A stretch of 64,000 nucleotides of DNA, taken from the NCBI RefSeq assembly GCF_030815405.1, contig NZ_JAUSWX010000001.1:1240001-1304000 (forward strand), read 5' to 3'. Positions 51,149-61,242 of the stretch are shown piece after piece. Below the pieces are notes generated by a model, which was not told where the DNA came from, made no database searches, and saw only the letters and a list, made by a program, of their open reading frames with translations. This DNA is from Agromyces albus. GTDB taxonomy: Bacteria; Actinomycetota; Actinomycetes; Actinomycetales; Microbacteriaceae. Both the position numbers and the translations under genes were made by a program. Every line of letters begins with the position of its first letter. The stretch's first letter is position 1.

Positions 51149-52123
51149 GTGACTTCAGACAACCCCTTCGGACAAGTGCTCGTCGCGCTCGTCACGCCGT
51201 TCACGGCTGACGGCGAGGTCGATTGGCCCGGGGTCGAGAAGCACATCGACGACGTGATCAACGACGGCGCCGACGGCATCGTCGTCACGGGCACGACCGG
51301 CGAGACCTCCACGCTCACCGACCCCGAGAAGATCCGGCTGGTCGAGGTCGGCAAAGAGGTCGCCGGCGGCCGCGCGAAGATCATCACGGGCGGCGGCTCG
51401 AACGAGACGGCCCACGCGATCGAGCTCTACAAGCACAGCGAGCAGGCCGGCGCCGACGGCATCATGATCGTCACGCCGTACTACAACAAGCCCACGCAGG
51501 CCGGCATCCTCACGCACTTCCGCATGGTCGCCGACGCCACCGACCTCCCGGTCATCCTCTACGACATCCCCGGCCGCACGGGCGTGCCGATCAAGTACGA
51601 GACGATCCTGCGCGCCTCGAAGCACCCGAACATCGTGGCCATGAAAGATGCCAAGGGCGACTTCTCCGAGGTCAGCCGCGTGCTGAACCAGACCGACCTC
51701 ATGTACTTCTGCGGCGACGACGCGAACGTGCTGCCCGAGCTCGCGATCGGCGCCACCGGGCTCATCGGCGTCACCGCCAACATCGCGGCGCGGCCGTACC
51801 GCACGATCGTCGACGCCGTGAACCGCGGCGACCTGGCCGCCGCGACCGAAGCGCACCGCAAGCTCGAGCCGCTCGTGCGCGCCGTGATGACCCACGTTCC
51901 GGGCACGGTCGCGACCAAGTACATCCTGCACGGACTCGGTCGCATCGGCAGTCCTCGCGTGCGCCTTCCGCTCGTCGGCCCCGAAGAGTGGGAGGCCGCG
52001 CAGATCGAAGACGAGATCGATCTCGTCCGCGACATCCCCGGCGTCGACTTCCACAACTTCCGCCCCGACCGCAATGCCGCCGCCGGCGGCGCGTTGCCGA
52101 AGGTCGCGGGCACCACACGCTGA
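51149..52123 (+). CDS. dapA: 4-hydroxy-tetrahydrodipicolinate synthase
   Basis: A 324-residue DapA. GTTGETSTLTDPEKIRLVEV is the family signature, YYNKPTQAGILTHF holds the Tyr of the catalytic relay, and YDIPGRTGVPIK then IVAMKDAKGDF the Schiff-base Lys. It condenses pyruvate with aspartate semialdehyde for lysine and cell-wall DAP. GTG 51149 has a GGAG site. rnj follows after 65 bp. Confidence 0.97.
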   Translation: MTSDNPFGQVLVALVTPFTADGEVDWPGVEKHIDDVINDGADGIVVTGTTGETSTLTDPEKIRLVEVGKEVAGGRAKIITGGGSNETAHAIELYKHSEQAGADGIMIVTPYYNKPTQAGILTHFRMVADATDLPVILYDIPGRTGVPIKYETILRASKHPNIVAMKDAKGDFSEVSRVLNQTDLMYFCGDDANVLPELAIGATGLIGVTANIAARPYRTIVDAVNRGDLAAATEAHRKLEPLVRAVMTHVPGTVATKYILHGLGRIGSPRVRLPLVGPEEWEAAQIEDEIDLVRDIPGVDFHNFRPDRNAAAGGALPKVAGTTR

Positions 52124-52188
52124 TCGCGAGCCGAGGCATCCGCCGGTACGGCCGCACTGAACTGAACACCGCAACGTAAGGAGGGCTT

Positions 52189-53865
52189 ATGCCCGACGTC
52201 GTCATCGAACCTGCCCCGATCGAACCCGGCACGCTCCGCATCATCCCCATCGGGGGCCTCGGCGAGGTCGGCCGGAACATGACGAGCTACGAGATCGACG
52301 GCAAGATCCTCATCGTCGACTGCGGCGTGCTCTTCCCCGAAGAGCACCAGCCGGGCGTCGACCTGATCCTGCCCGACTTCGGGTTCATGAAGGAGCGGCT
52401 CGACGACGTCGTGGGCGTCGTGCTCACGCACGGTCACGAAGACCACATCGGCGCCGTGCCCTACCTGCTGAAGGCGCGCGCCGACATCCCCCTCATCGGT
52501 TCGACGCTCACCCTCGCGCTCGTGGAGGCGAAGCTCAAGGAGCACCGCATCCAGCCGTACACCCTGAACGTCAAAGAGGGCCAGCACGAGCAGATCGGCC
52601 CGTTCCGTCTCGAGTTCATCGCGGTGAACCACTCGATCCCCGACGCACTCGCCGTGGCGATCAAGACGACCGCGGGCACCGTGCTCGCCACGGGCGACTT
52701 CAAGATGGACCAGCTGCCGCTCGACGGCCGGCTCACCGACCTTCGCGAGTTCGCGCGGCTCGGCCAAGAAGGCGTCGACCTGTTCATGGTCGATTCCACG
52801 AATGCGGATGTCCCGGGCTTCACTCCGCTCGAGCGCTCCATCGGCCCCGTGCTCGACGAGGTCTTCGCGCGGGCCCCGCGCCGGGTCATCGTGGCGAGCT
52901 TCTCGAGCCATGTGCACCGCGTGCAGCAAGTGCTCGACGCCGCATGGGAGAACGACCGTCGCGTCGCGCTCCTCGGCCGCAGCATGGTGCGCAACATGAC
53001 GATCGCCGCCGAGCTCGGCTACCTCAAGGTGCCGCCGGGAGTGCTCATCGACTACAAGAAGGCCGGCGACGTCCCCGACGACGAGATCGTCTACATGTCG
53101 ACCGGATCGCAGGGCGAGCCGATGGCCGTGCTCTCCCGCATGGCGAACCGCGAACATCAGATCGAGGTCGGTGAGGGCGACACGGTCATCCTCGCCTCGA
53201 GCCTCATCCCCGGAAACGAGAACGCCGTGTACCGCGTGATCGACGGGCTCACGAAGCTCGGCGCGAACGTCGTGCACAAGGGCAACGCCAAGGTGCACGT
53301 CTCGGGCCACGCCGCGGCCGGCGAGTTGCTCTACTGCTACAACATCCTGAAGCCCAAGAACGTGCTGCCGATCCACGGCGAGTTCCGGCACCTCTTCGCG
53401 AACGCGAAACTCGCTCGCGACACGGGCATTCCCGCGGCGAACACCTTCATCGGCGAGAACGGCTCGGTCTACGACCTCCGCGACGGTGTCGTGAAAGTGG
53501 CCGGCCAGCTCGACCTCGGATTCGTGTACGTCGACGGCTCCACGGTCGGCGAGATCACCGACGCCGACCTGAAGGACCGCCGCATCCTCGCCGAAGAGGG
53601 CTTCATCTCGGTCATCGTCGTCGTCGACGCCTCGACCGGCCGGGTCATCACCGGCCCCGAGATCCACGCGCGCGGCTTCGCCGAAGACGACGCCGTATTC
53701 GATGACGTCAAGCCGAAGATCATCGCCGCCCTCGCCGATGCCGCACACAGCGGCGTGCGCGACTCGCATGCCCTCTCGCAGGTCGTGCGCCGAGTGCTGG
53801 GCGGCTGGGTGAACCGGCGCTTGCGTCGTCGCCCGATGCTCGTGCCGCTCGTCATCGAGGCGTAG
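52189..53865 (+). CDS. rnj: Ribonuclease J
   Basis: A 558-residue metallo-beta-lactamase/beta-CASP ribonuclease J. LTHGHEDHIGAVPYLL is the zinc motif, ATGDFKMDQLPLDGRLTD and VDSTNADVPGFTPLERSIGP are RNase-J specific, and SGHAAAGELLYCYNILKPKN the C-terminal motif. It performs endo- and 5'-3' exonucleolytic RNA turnover. ATG 52189 follows AAGGAGG. It keeps the usual dapA-rnj-ftsK order, with an export cluster inserted before ftsK. Confidence 0.97.
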   Translation: MPDVVIEPAPIEPGTLRIIPIGGLGEVGRNMTSYEIDGKILIVDCGVLFPEEHQPGVDLILPDFGFMKERLDDVVGVVLTHGHEDHIGAVPYLLKARADIPLIGSTLTLALVEAKLKEHRIQPYTLNVKEGQHEQIGPFRLEFIAVNHSIPDALAVAIKTTAGTVLATGDFKMDQLPLDGRLTDLREFARLGQEGVDLFMVDSTNADVPGFTPLERSIGPVLDEVFARAPRRVIVASFSSHVHRVQQVLDAAWENDRRVALLGRSMVRNMTIAAELGYLKVPPGVLIDYKKAGDVPDDEIVYMSTGSQGEPMAVLSRMANREHQIEVGEGDTVILASSLIPGNENAVYRVIDGLTKLGANVVHKGNAKVHVSGHAAAGELLYCYNILKPKNVLPIHGEFRHLFANAKLARDTGIPAANTFIGENGSVYDLRDGVVKVAGQLDLGFVYVDGSTVGEITDADLKDRRILAEEGFISVIVVVDASTGRVITGPEIHARGFAEDDAVFDDVKPKIIAALADAAHSGVRDSHALSQVVRRVLGGWVNRRLRRRPMLVPLVIEA

Positions 53866-53959
53866 CGGCGGGTCGCGCGGCGGGGCCGCGCCGGTCGGCG
53901 CGGCGGTCGGTCGGGCATCGCGAAACGCTGCCGAAACACGTGAGGCGTAGCCTCCGCGC

Positions 53960-54451
53960 ATGGCGGAGTTCTCGATCCGCCCGGCCAGCTCGAGCGACGG
54001 CACCTTCCTCGCCGACATGGTGGTCGAGGCGGCGAACTGGCGGACGGGGAATCCCCGGCCGAGGCCGACTGTGCTCGCCGATCCCGTCTACCGCGGGTAC
54101 ATCGCGGGCTGGCAGCGACCGGCCGACGCCGGCATCGTCGCGCTCGACGCCGACGAACGGCCGATCGGCGCCGCCTGGTACCGGCTCTTCGCGGAACCCG
54201 ATCGGGCGTACGGCTTCGTCGCCTCGGGCGTACCCGAGCTCATCATCGGCGTCCGCCCGCTCTGGCGGGCACAGGGCATCGGCCGCGCACTCATCCGCGG
54301 GCTCACGGATGCCGCGCGCTCGGCCGGATTCGCCCGGCTCACCCTGAGCGTCGAGCACGGCAACTTCGCGCACCTGCTCTATCGCTCCGAAGGGTTCATC
54401 GTCGTGGCATCCGGCAACGGCAGGGACACGATGGTGCGCTCGCTGGCCTGA
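53960..54451 (+). CDS. GNAT-family N-acetyltransferase
   Basis: A 163-residue GNAT enzyme. IIGVRPLWRAQGIGRALIRG carries the acetyl-CoA loop (RAQGIGRA), and LSVEHGNFAHLLYRSEGF the C-terminal motif. Substrate unknown. It lies 94 bp after rnj. Confidence 0.88.
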   Translation: MAEFSIRPASSSDGTFLADMVVEAANWRTGNPRPRPTVLADPVYRGYIAGWQRPADAGIVALDADERPIGAAWYRLFAEPDRAYGFVASGVPELIIGVRPLWRAQGIGRALIRGLTDAARSAGFARLTLSVEHGNFAHLLYRSEGFIVVASGNGRDTMVRSLA

Positions 54452-54586
54452 TCGCAACCGCTGCCGAAGGCGCGAGCCGCGCGGACACGCGAAACACTCA
54501 GGGGAAACCCCGAATCGCCCCTGAAAGCGGTTCCCAACGATGCCTGCAGTCCATAGTCTGGTGGCTCGTCGGCGATTGGAGTGTCC

Positions 54587-55639
54587 GTGACGGTGTGGCG
54601 CAGATGGGTGTTCCCGATCCTGAAGACGCTGCTCGTCGCCGTCGTCGCGGTCGCCCTCGTGAAGCTGGCATTCTTCCCCGATCGCGCCGAAGCCGAGGAT
54701 TCCGCCCGGCCCACGGGCAACATCACCGAGCCGCAGGTGCAGGTCGCACGCGGCTCGATCGCGAACGACGTGGTGCTCACCGGCACCGTGAACGCGGATG
54801 CCGCGGTGGCGGTCAAGGCCACCGGCGCCGGCGCGGTCGACGAGGTGTTCGTGCAGCAGGGCGCCACGGTCCGCGCCGGCGACGTCGTGTTCGACATCAA
54901 GGTGGAGAACCCTACGGCACCGCCGGTCGAGAGCGTCGGACCCGATGGGATGCCCTTCGTGACGATGCCGACGCCGACCTACCGGTTCGAGAAGGTCGTC
55001 GCTCCGGTCGACGGCGTGCTGTCGTCGCTCTCGGTGATCCCCGGCCAGGTCGTCGCGATCGGCGAGATCTCGGGCCAGGTGGCGCCGCCGACCTTCAACA
55101 TCTCCGCCACGCTCGCTCCCGAGCAGCAGTACCGACTGACCACGCAGCCGAGCGAGGCGCTCGTGACGATCGCCGGCGGCCCCGCGCCGTTCCTGTGCAC
55201 GGGACTCTCGATCACGACCGCCCTGAGCGGGCAGGGCTCCGGACCCACGGGCGACGGCGGCGAGGCAGGACCGGGCGGCGCCGCGGCATCCGGAACCACC
55301 GTGCAATGCCGTGTGCCCGGCGACGTGCGGGTCTTCCCGGGACTGTCGGCGCAAGTCACCATCTCGGCGGGCGCCGCCGACGACGTGCTCGTCGTGCCGA
55401 CGACGGCGGTCGAGGGCGGCGCCGATTCGGGCATCGTATGGCTCGTCGCGACCGACGGCTCGCACGTCGAGGCGCCCGTGAAGCTGGGACTCAGCGACGG
55501 CATGAACGTCGAGGTCGTCGAGGGGCTCGCCGAGGGCGACTCGGTGCTCGAATTCGTCCCCGGCCAGGTGGCACCGCAACCCGGCATGGAAGAGTGCATG
55601 GCGATGCCCGACGGCGCGATGGTCTGCAGCGCGCCGTGA
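54587..55639 (+). CDS. MacA-like membrane-fusion protein of an ABC exporter
   Basis: A 350-residue membrane-fusion/adaptor protein. An N-terminal membrane helix (FPILKTLLVAVVAVALVKLA) is followed by a biotinyl-lipoyl-like half-domain pair (VKATGAGAVDEVFVQQGATV and VDGVLSSLSVIPGQVV) and a beta-barrel region with VLVVPTTAVEGGADSG. It is the HlyD/RND-adaptor type without an outer-membrane partner, typical of actinobacteria. GTG 54587 is preferred to GTG 54581 because GGAG then sits five nt upstream. The ATPase gene overlaps its stop by 4 bp. Confidence 0.88.
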   Translation: MTVWRRWVFPILKTLLVAVVAVALVKLAFFPDRAEAEDSARPTGNITEPQVQVARGSIANDVVLTGTVNADAAVAVKATGAGAVDEVFVQQGATVRAGDVVFDIKVENPTAPPVESVGPDGMPFVTMPTPTYRFEKVVAPVDGVLSSLSVIPGQVVAIGEISGQVAPPTFNISATLAPEQQYRLTTQPSEALVTIAGGPAPFLCTGLSITTALSGQGSGPTGDGGEAGPGGAAASGTTVQCRVPGDVRVFPGLSAQVTISAGAADDVLVVPTTAVEGGADSGIVWLVATDGSHVEAPVKLGLSDGMNVEVVEGLAEGDSVLEFVPGQVAPQPGMEECMAMPDGAMVCSAP

Positions 55640-56394
55640 CCGCGCTTCTCGAGGCCACCGGTGTCGGCCGCACGGTCGAGCTGCCCGACGGCCCGCCGCT
55701 CACGATCCTCTCCGGCGTCGACCTCACGGTCCATGAGGGCGACCGGCTCTCGATCGTCGGCCGGTCGGGCTCCGGCAAGTCGACGCTCCTGAACCTGCTC
55801 GGCCTCATGGACTCGCCGACGGCGGGCGAGCTGCGCTTCCTCGGCCACGACACACGGGCGCTTCGCGGCAGCACGAGAGATCGGCTGCGCGGACGCGAGA
55901 TCGGCTTCGTCTTCCAGCAGTTCAACCTGCTGCCCGGCCGCACGGCGCTCGAGAACGTGCAGACCCCGCTGCTCTACTCGAACGGGCGCGAGTTCTGGCG
56001 TCGCGAGCGGATCGCACGCGAGATCCTCGACCTCGTCGGGCTCGGCGACCGGCTGCACACGCGGCCCGAGCGCCTCTCGGGCGGCGAGCAGCAGCGCGTG
56101 GCGATCGCGCGCGCCCTCGTGCGCCGTCCGCGTCTCATCCTCGCCGACGAGCCGACCGGGGCGCTCGACCTCGAGACCGGCGGCTCCGTGATGGGCCTCA
56201 TCGAGGAAGTGGCAGGCCAGACGGATGCCGCGCTCGTCACGATCACCCACGATCCAGCGATCGCGAGCCGGTCGACCCGGCACTTCCGCCTCGAGTCGGG
56301 GCGGCTCGTGCCGTCCGACGCCGGGGTCGGCGTGGGCGGCGAGGTCGGCGTGGGTGTGGGCGACGTCGGCACCGACGTCGGCGTGAGCGTGTGA
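55636..56394 (+). CDS. ABC exporter ATPase (MacB/LolD-type)
   Basis: A 252-residue ABC ATPase. Walker A is VGRSGSGKSTLLNLLGLMDS, the Q-loop VFQQFNLL, the signature LSGGEQQRVAIARALVRRP, and Walker B LILADEPTGALDLETG, then THD. The C-terminus has an unusual Gly/Val-rich tail of about 23 residues (VGVGGEVGVGVGDVGTDVG). GTG start overlaps the adaptor stop and its own stop overlaps the permease GTG, so adaptor, ATPase and permease are coupled. Confidence 0.93.
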   Translation: MTALLEATGVGRTVELPDGPPLTILSGVDLTVHEGDRLSIVGRSGSGKSTLLNLLGLMDSPTAGELRFLGHDTRALRGSTRDRLRGREIGFVFQQFNLLPGRTALENVQTPLLYSNGREFWRRERIAREILDLVGLGDRLHTRPERLSGGEQQRVAIARALVRRPRLILADEPTGALDLETGGSVMGLIEEVAGQTDAALVTITHDPAIASRSTRHFRLESGRLVPSDAGVGVGGEVGVGVGDVGTDVGVSV

Positions 56395-57626
56395 ACGGCC
56401 CGATGCGCGCCGTCACGGGCGCCGTGAGCACCGTGGTCGAGGCGCTCGAGGAGCTGCGCATCCACCGGGGCCGGGTGCTGCTCTCGCTCATCGGCGTCGC
56501 GATCGCCGTGTGCGCACTGACGACCGTCGTCGGCGCCGGTGCGATCGCCGAGCAGGCGAACCGCGAGGTCAGCGAGCGACAGTCGGGTCGCCCGGCGACG
56601 ATCCAGTTCAACGTCGGCAGCGAGGGCGGCGAGGCCGTCGACGCCGCCACGATCGACGCGGCGTGGGCGAGCGTGCTCGAGCGCTACGACATCGCGTACG
56701 GCAGTCGGAACACCTATGGCTCGCTCACCGTGCAGTTCGCCGGCGGAGCGGCCGCCGTACAGGTGCAGGCGGTCGATCAGACCTTCGGGCAGATGCATCG
56801 TGTGCGCCTCCTCGACGGCGAGTGGTTCGGCCCGCGCGACGCGGATCGCCTCGCACCCGCGCTCATCGTGAACGAGGTCTTCTGGGATCGGCTCGGCCGG
56901 CCGCCGGTCTCGACGCACCCGACCGTCGAGCTGCTCGGGGAAGCGCCGGCGACGGGGGTCATCACTGGAGTCACCCCATCGCAGGGGGAGTGGGACACCG
57001 AGCCGACCGCGTTCGTGCTGAACGACGCCTACGCGGCGATCGCCCCGGCCACCGTGCCCGGGATGCAGCAGCCGCCCACCTACGAGATGTGGGTTCCCGA
57101 CGAGCTCGCCGACCCGCTCACCGAAGCCGTGAAGCGAGACCTCTCGGCCGCCGTCGGCGAGGGCGGCTACGCCGAGGGCTGGCGCAACGACTACGGCGCG
57201 TGGTCTGAAGACCCGTTCCTCATCCTGAAGCTCCTCATCGTTGGGATCGCCGTCGTGATCCTGCTGCTCGGGGCGCTCGGCCTCCTGAACATCGCGCTCG
57301 TCACCGTGCGCGCGAGAATCCGCGAGATCGGCATCCGGCGCAGCTTCGGCGCGACGCGCAGCCGCGTGTTCTTCTCGGTGCTCATGGAGAGCGTGGTCGG
57401 CACGTTCGTCGCCGGAATCGTGGGTGTCGCGGTCTCGATCGCGCTCGTGCAGAGCCCGCTGATGACGCTCCTGCTCAGCGGGGTCGAGCTCGATGACACG
57501 CCGGGCTTCCCGATCGAGGCGGCCGTGATCGGCATCGTGTCGGCGACCGCCGTCGGCGCCCTCGCTGGGCTCCTGCCGGCGCTCGCCGCGGTGCGCGTTC
57601 GGGTGATCGACGCGATCCGGTTCTGA
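56391..57626 (+). CDS. ABC exporter permease (FtsX/MacB-like)
   Basis: A 411-residue permease with an N-terminal helix (RVLLSLIGVAIAVCALTTVV), a large extracytoplasmic MacB_PCD domain (about residues 60-260) and three C-terminal helices (LKLLIVGIAVVILLLGALGL; SVVGTFVAGIVGVAVSIALV; the last ending ALLAGLLPALAAVRVRVIDAI-like). The arrangement with adaptor and ATPase matches MacAB-like exporters of peptides or antibiotics. Transport substrate unknown. Confidence 0.9.
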   Translation: MNGPMRAVTGAVSTVVEALEELRIHRGRVLLSLIGVAIAVCALTTVVGAGAIAEQANREVSERQSGRPATIQFNVGSEGGEAVDAATIDAAWASVLERYDIAYGSRNTYGSLTVQFAGGAAAVQVQAVDQTFGQMHRVRLLDGEWFGPRDADRLAPALIVNEVFWDRLGRPPVSTHPTVELLGEAPATGVITGVTPSQGEWDTEPTAFVLNDAYAAIAPATVPGMQQPPTYEMWVPDELADPLTEAVKRDLSAAVGEGGYAEGWRNDYGAWSEDPFLILKLLIVGIAVVILLLGALGLLNIALVTVRARIREIGIRRSFGATRSRVFFSVLMESVVGTFVAGIVGVAVSIALVQSPLMTLLLSGVELDDTPGFPIEAAVIGIVSATAVGALAGLLPALAAVRVRVIDAIRF

Positions 57627-57692
57627 ACCCCGATCGCAGACACTCGCGGCATCCTGTCGACGCGAGTCGGCGGTCGGCCTTAACGTGGGGGA

Positions 57693-60560
57693 ATGGCTAC
57701 GAGCACCAAGTCGAACGGTCGTGCTTCGGGCACGTCTGCCCGCGGCTCGGGCTCTCGCACCGCGCCCACGAAGAAGCTTCCGGCGACCCGCGCGCGGGCC
57801 ACTGCGAAGGCGGCGTCGACGCCCGAGCGCCCGAGCATCCTCGTTCGCGCCTGGATGGGCCTCGCGCACGTCGCCGGTGGTGCAGCCCGCGCGCTCGGCC
57901 CCGAGACGCTCCAGAAAGAGGAACGCCGCGACGGCCTGCCGTTCTTCATCATCGTGCTCGCCATCGCGGGGGCCGTCGTCGAGTGGTTCTTCATCAACGA
58001 TCCGGTGGCCCAGGCGCTCGACTCCTGGACCTTCGGCGGGCTCTTCGGCCGGGTCGCGTTCGCGCTGCCCGTCATCATGCTGCTGTTCGCCGTCTGGTTG
58101 TTCCGACACCCCAGTTCCGTGCACGACAACACGCGCATCGGCATCGGGCTCGGGTTGCTGCTGCTCACCGTCTCGGCGCTCTGCCATCTCTTCGGCGGTG
58201 CGCCCGAACCGCGCGACGGCATGACCGTGCTCGCGCGTGCCGGCGGCATCCTCGGCTGGATGCTCGCGGCGCCGCTCACGCTGCTCATCACTACGATCGG
58301 CGCGACGATCGTCGTCATCGTCCTGCTCGTGCTCGCACTCCTCATCATCACGAAGACCCCGCCGAACCGCATTCCCTCGCGCTTCCGCGAGCTCTACGTG
58401 TGGCTCTTCGGGGCCCCGGTGGCCGAGCCGGGCGAGGCGGATGCCGCCGAGCGGCCCTCGCGGCGCAAGCGCAGGGAGTCGGCGCAGCCCGAGCTCGACG
58501 GCATCGACGCCTCCACCGACGGGGCCGAACCCGCTGGACTCCTGCCGTGGTGGCGTCGCAACGATTCCAATCGTGAAGAAGACCCGGCGTTCGCGGCCCC
58601 TGCCATCGACGAGCTCACCGAGGTGTTCGGCGCGGGATCCGCTGCCGGGAGCTTCGAGTCGCCGCTCGAGGGCGAGGGCGGACCGGCGTCCTACGGCTCA
58701 GAGGTGCTCGGCGACCTCGAGCGCGCGGAATCCGCCTTGCAGCATTTCACCGGCGACGTTCCGCGCGGCGGCACGGGCCTCCGTGGCGACGACGGCGGCG
58801 CGACCTCTGCGCTCGCCGTGTTCGACGAGGCCGAAGCCGGCGGCACGGGCTCGGCCGACGCCGGGGGCGGCGCATTGGCCGAGGTCCCGCCCGTCGCGGC
58901 ATCCGAGCCCGATCGTCCTTACCATCTGCCCGCCGCCTCGACCCTCGGGGCCGGTGCGCCGGCCAAGTCGCGGTCGGCCGCGAACGACGACGTCGTGCGT
59001 TCGATCACGGGAGTGCTCGACCAGTTCCAGGTCGACGCGAAGGTCACCGGGTTCTCACGCGGGCCAACCGTCACGCAATACGAGATCGAGCTCGGCCCCG
59101 GCGTCAAGGTCGAGCGCGTCACGGCGCTCTCGAAGAACCTCGCGTACTCGGTCGCGTCGAACGAGGTGCGCATCCTCTCGCCGATCCCCGGCAAGAGCGC
59201 CATCGGCGTCGAGATCCCGAACGCCGACCGTGAGATCGTCACGCTCGGCGACGTGCTGCGCTCCGGCGCGGCGGCGAACGCGAAGCATCCGATGACGATC
59301 GGCGTCGGCAAAGACGTCGGCGGCGGCTATGTCGTCGCCAACCTCGCGAAGATGCCGCACCTCCTCGTCGCGGGCTCCACCGGCTCCGGAAAGTCGAGCT
59401 TCGTCAACTCGATGATCACGAGCCTCCTCATGCGCGCCACGCCCGCCGACGTGCGGATGGTGCTCATCGACCCGAAGCGCGTCGAGCTCGCACCCTATGG
59501 CGGGGTGCCGCACCTCATCACGCCCATCATCACGAACCCGAAGAAGGCGGCAGAAGCGCTGCAGTGGGTCGTGAAGGAGATGGACATGCGCTACGACGAC
59601 CTCGCGTCGTTCGGGTTCCGCCACATCGACGACTTCAACAAGGCCGTCGTCAACGACGAGATCGTGCTGCCGGCCGGCAGCGAGCGGAAGCTCAAGCCCT
59701 ACCCATACCTCCTCGTGGTCGTCGACGAGCTCGCCGACCTCATGATGGTCGCCCCACGCGACGTCGAGGACTCGATCGTGCGCATCACCCAGCTCGCGCG
59801 CGCCTCGGGCATCCACCTCGTGCTCGCGACGCAGCGGCCGTCGGTCGATGTCGTCACGGGGCTCATCAAGGCCAACGTGCCGTCGCGACTCGCGTTCGCG
59901 GTGACGAGCGTCACCGACTCCCGCGTCATCCTCGACCAGCCCGGCGCCGACAAGCTCATCGGCCAGGGCGACGGACTGTTCCTGCCGATGGGCGCGTCGA
60001 AGCCCATCCGCGTGCAGGGCGCCTGGGTGACCGAGGCCGAGATCGAGAAGGTCGTCAAGCACGTCACCCGGCAGGCGCGGCCCGACTACCGACCCGATGT
60101 CGCGGCCGTCGCCGCGCGCAAGGAGATCGACTCCGACATCGGCGACGACCTCGAGCTCCTCCTCGCGGCAGCTGAGCTCGTGGTCTCGACGCAGTTCGGG
60201 TCGACGTCGATGCTGCAGCGCAAGCTCCGCGTGGGCTTCGCGAAGGCCGGCCGTCTCATGGACCTGCTGGAGTCGCGCGAGATCGTGGGCCCTTCCGAGG
60301 GATCGAAGGCTCGAGACGTGCTCGTGACGGTCGAACAGCTGCCGGGCGTGCTCGCGCGTCTGCGCGGCGAGGAGCCGGCGGCGGCTCCTGCTCCGTCTTC
60401 ACAGGGCGCAGGGTCCGGCGCCGGGGGCGGCTATCGCGAAGAGGCGTACGGCGCCCCAGACGATCGCTACGACGATGCCGTGGCCCGGTCGGCCGAGGGC
60501 CTGCCCGAGGTCGAGGCGGAGTCCGACGATGACGCCTGGGGGCTCACGGGTCGCGATTGA
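57693..60560 (+). CDS. ftsK: DNA translocase FtsK/SpoIIIE
   Basis: A 955-residue FtsK. The N-terminal third has about four membrane helices (residues 85-220); an acidic linker follows (about 250-430). The motor domain has Walker [17 protein letters not shown] (near 555-570) and Walker [14 protein letters not shown]. The gamma winged-helix domain near 830-890 ([20 protein letters not shown]) reads polar DNA sequences. It pumps DNA at division septa. ATG 57693 follows GTGGGGGA. The C-terminal tail is Gly/Asp-rich. Confidence 0.97.
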   Translation: MATSTKSNGRASGTSARGSGSRTAPTKKLPATRARATAKAASTPERPSILVRAWMGLAHVAGGAARALGPETLQKEERRDGLPFFIIVLAIAGAVVEWFFINDPVAQALDSWTFGGLFGRVAFALPVIMLLFAVWLFRHPSSVHDNTRIGIGLGLLLLTVSALCHLFGGAPEPRDGMTVLARAGGILGWMLAAPLTLLITTIGATIVVIVLLVLALLIITKTPPNRIPSRFRELYVWLFGAPVAEPGEADAAERPSRRKRRESAQPELDGIDASTDGAEPAGLLPWWRRNDSNREEDPAFAAPAIDELTEVFGAGSAAGSFESPLEGEGGPASYGSEVLGDLERAESALQHFTGDVPRGGTGLRGDDGGATSALAVFDEAEAGGTGSADAGGGALAEVPPVAASEPDRPYHLPAASTLGAGAPAKSRSAANDDVVRSITGVLDQFQVDAKVTGFSRGPTVTQYEIELGPGVKVERVTALSKNLAYSVASNEVRILSPIPGKSAIGVEIPNADREIVTLGDVLRSGAAANAKHPMTIGVGKDVGGGYVVANLAKMPHLLVAGSTGSGKSSFVNSMITSLLMRATPADVRMVLIDPKRVELAPYGGVPHLITPIITNPKKAAEALQWVVKEMDMRYDDLASFGFRHIDDFNKAVVNDEIVLPAGSERKLKPYPYLLVVVDELADLMMVAPRDVEDSIVRITQLARASGIHLVLATQRPSVDVVTGLIKANVPSRLAFAVTSVTDSRVILDQPGADKLIGQGDGLFLPMGASKPIRVQGAWVTEAEIEKVVKHVTRQARPDYRPDVAAVAARKEIDSDIGDDLELLLAAAELVVSTQFGSTSMLQRKLRVGFAKAGRLMDLLESREIVGPSEGSKARDVLVTVEQLPGVLARLRGEEPAAAPAPSSQGAGSGAGGGYREEAYGAPDDRYDDAVARSAEGLPEVEAESDDDAWGLTGRD

Positions 60561-60638
60561 CCGCTCGCCGTCCGCGGGCTCTCCACAGGGCCGTGGTCGC
60601 TGGAAGGCGGCCCACAGCCGACCGCTATCCTTGGGCGT

Positions 60639-61242
60639 ATGACCTCTTCCGCCGGCACCCCCGGGCGATCGGCGAACTGGAACCTCCCGAATGCGATCAC
60701 GGTCGTGCGCATCTTGATGGCGCCGCTCGTCTTCTGGATGCTGTTCGCCGATGACGGCGCCGACGGCCCGTTGCGCTGGTGGAGTGCGGTGCTGTTCATC
60801 GTCGCGATCTCCACCGACTGGGTCGACGGCTGGCTCGCGCGATCGCGCGGCATCGTGACCGACCTCGGCAAGATCCTCGACCCGATCGCAGACAAACTCC
60901 TCACGAGCGGCGCCCTCGTGTGCCTGTCCATCCTGGGCGAGTTGCCGTGGTGGGTGACCGCGATCATCGTCGTGCGCGAAGTCGGCATCACCGTGTGGGC
61001 GCCTCGTGGAGCTGCGACACGGCAATGTCGTGCCCGCATCCTCGGGCGGCAAGCTCAAGACCATCGTGCAGTCGGTCGCGATCTCGTTCGCGCTCGTGCC
61101 GCTCTGGACGATCCTCGGCGACTGGGTGCACTGGGTGAACGGCGTCCTGATGACCGCGGCCGTGATTCTGACGGTGTGGTCGGGCCTGCTCTACGTCCGC
61201 GACGCCGTCGTGCTGGCTCGTTCGACGCGCTCAGGGCGATGA
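60639..61242 (+). pseudogene. pgsA: CDP-diacylglycerol-glycerol-3-phosphate 3-phosphatidyltransferase, frame broken by +1 base
   Basis: The first 119 codons encode a normal PgsA start with the CDP-alcohol phosphotransferase motif spread over DWVDGWLARSRG and LGKILDPIADK. After REVGITVW the frame becomes nonsense, while the +1 frame continues as RLVELRHGNVVPASSGGKLK through the last helices to a stop at 61240-61242, overlapping cinA by 4 bp. Deleting one G from the GGG at 60997-60999 restores a 200-residue protein. PgsA makes phosphatidylglycerophosphate and is normally essential, so an indel in the sequence is more likely than a dead gene. Confidence 0.85.

Noticed and set aside
51559..54018. 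819-codon minus-strand ORF opposite dapA and rnj
   Set aside because: Antisense shadow of two certain housekeeping genes; no domain and no ribosome site.
55974..58187. 737-codon minus-strand ORF opposite the ABC exporter genes
   Set aside because: Antisense shadow; low-complexity Arg/Asp/His composition.
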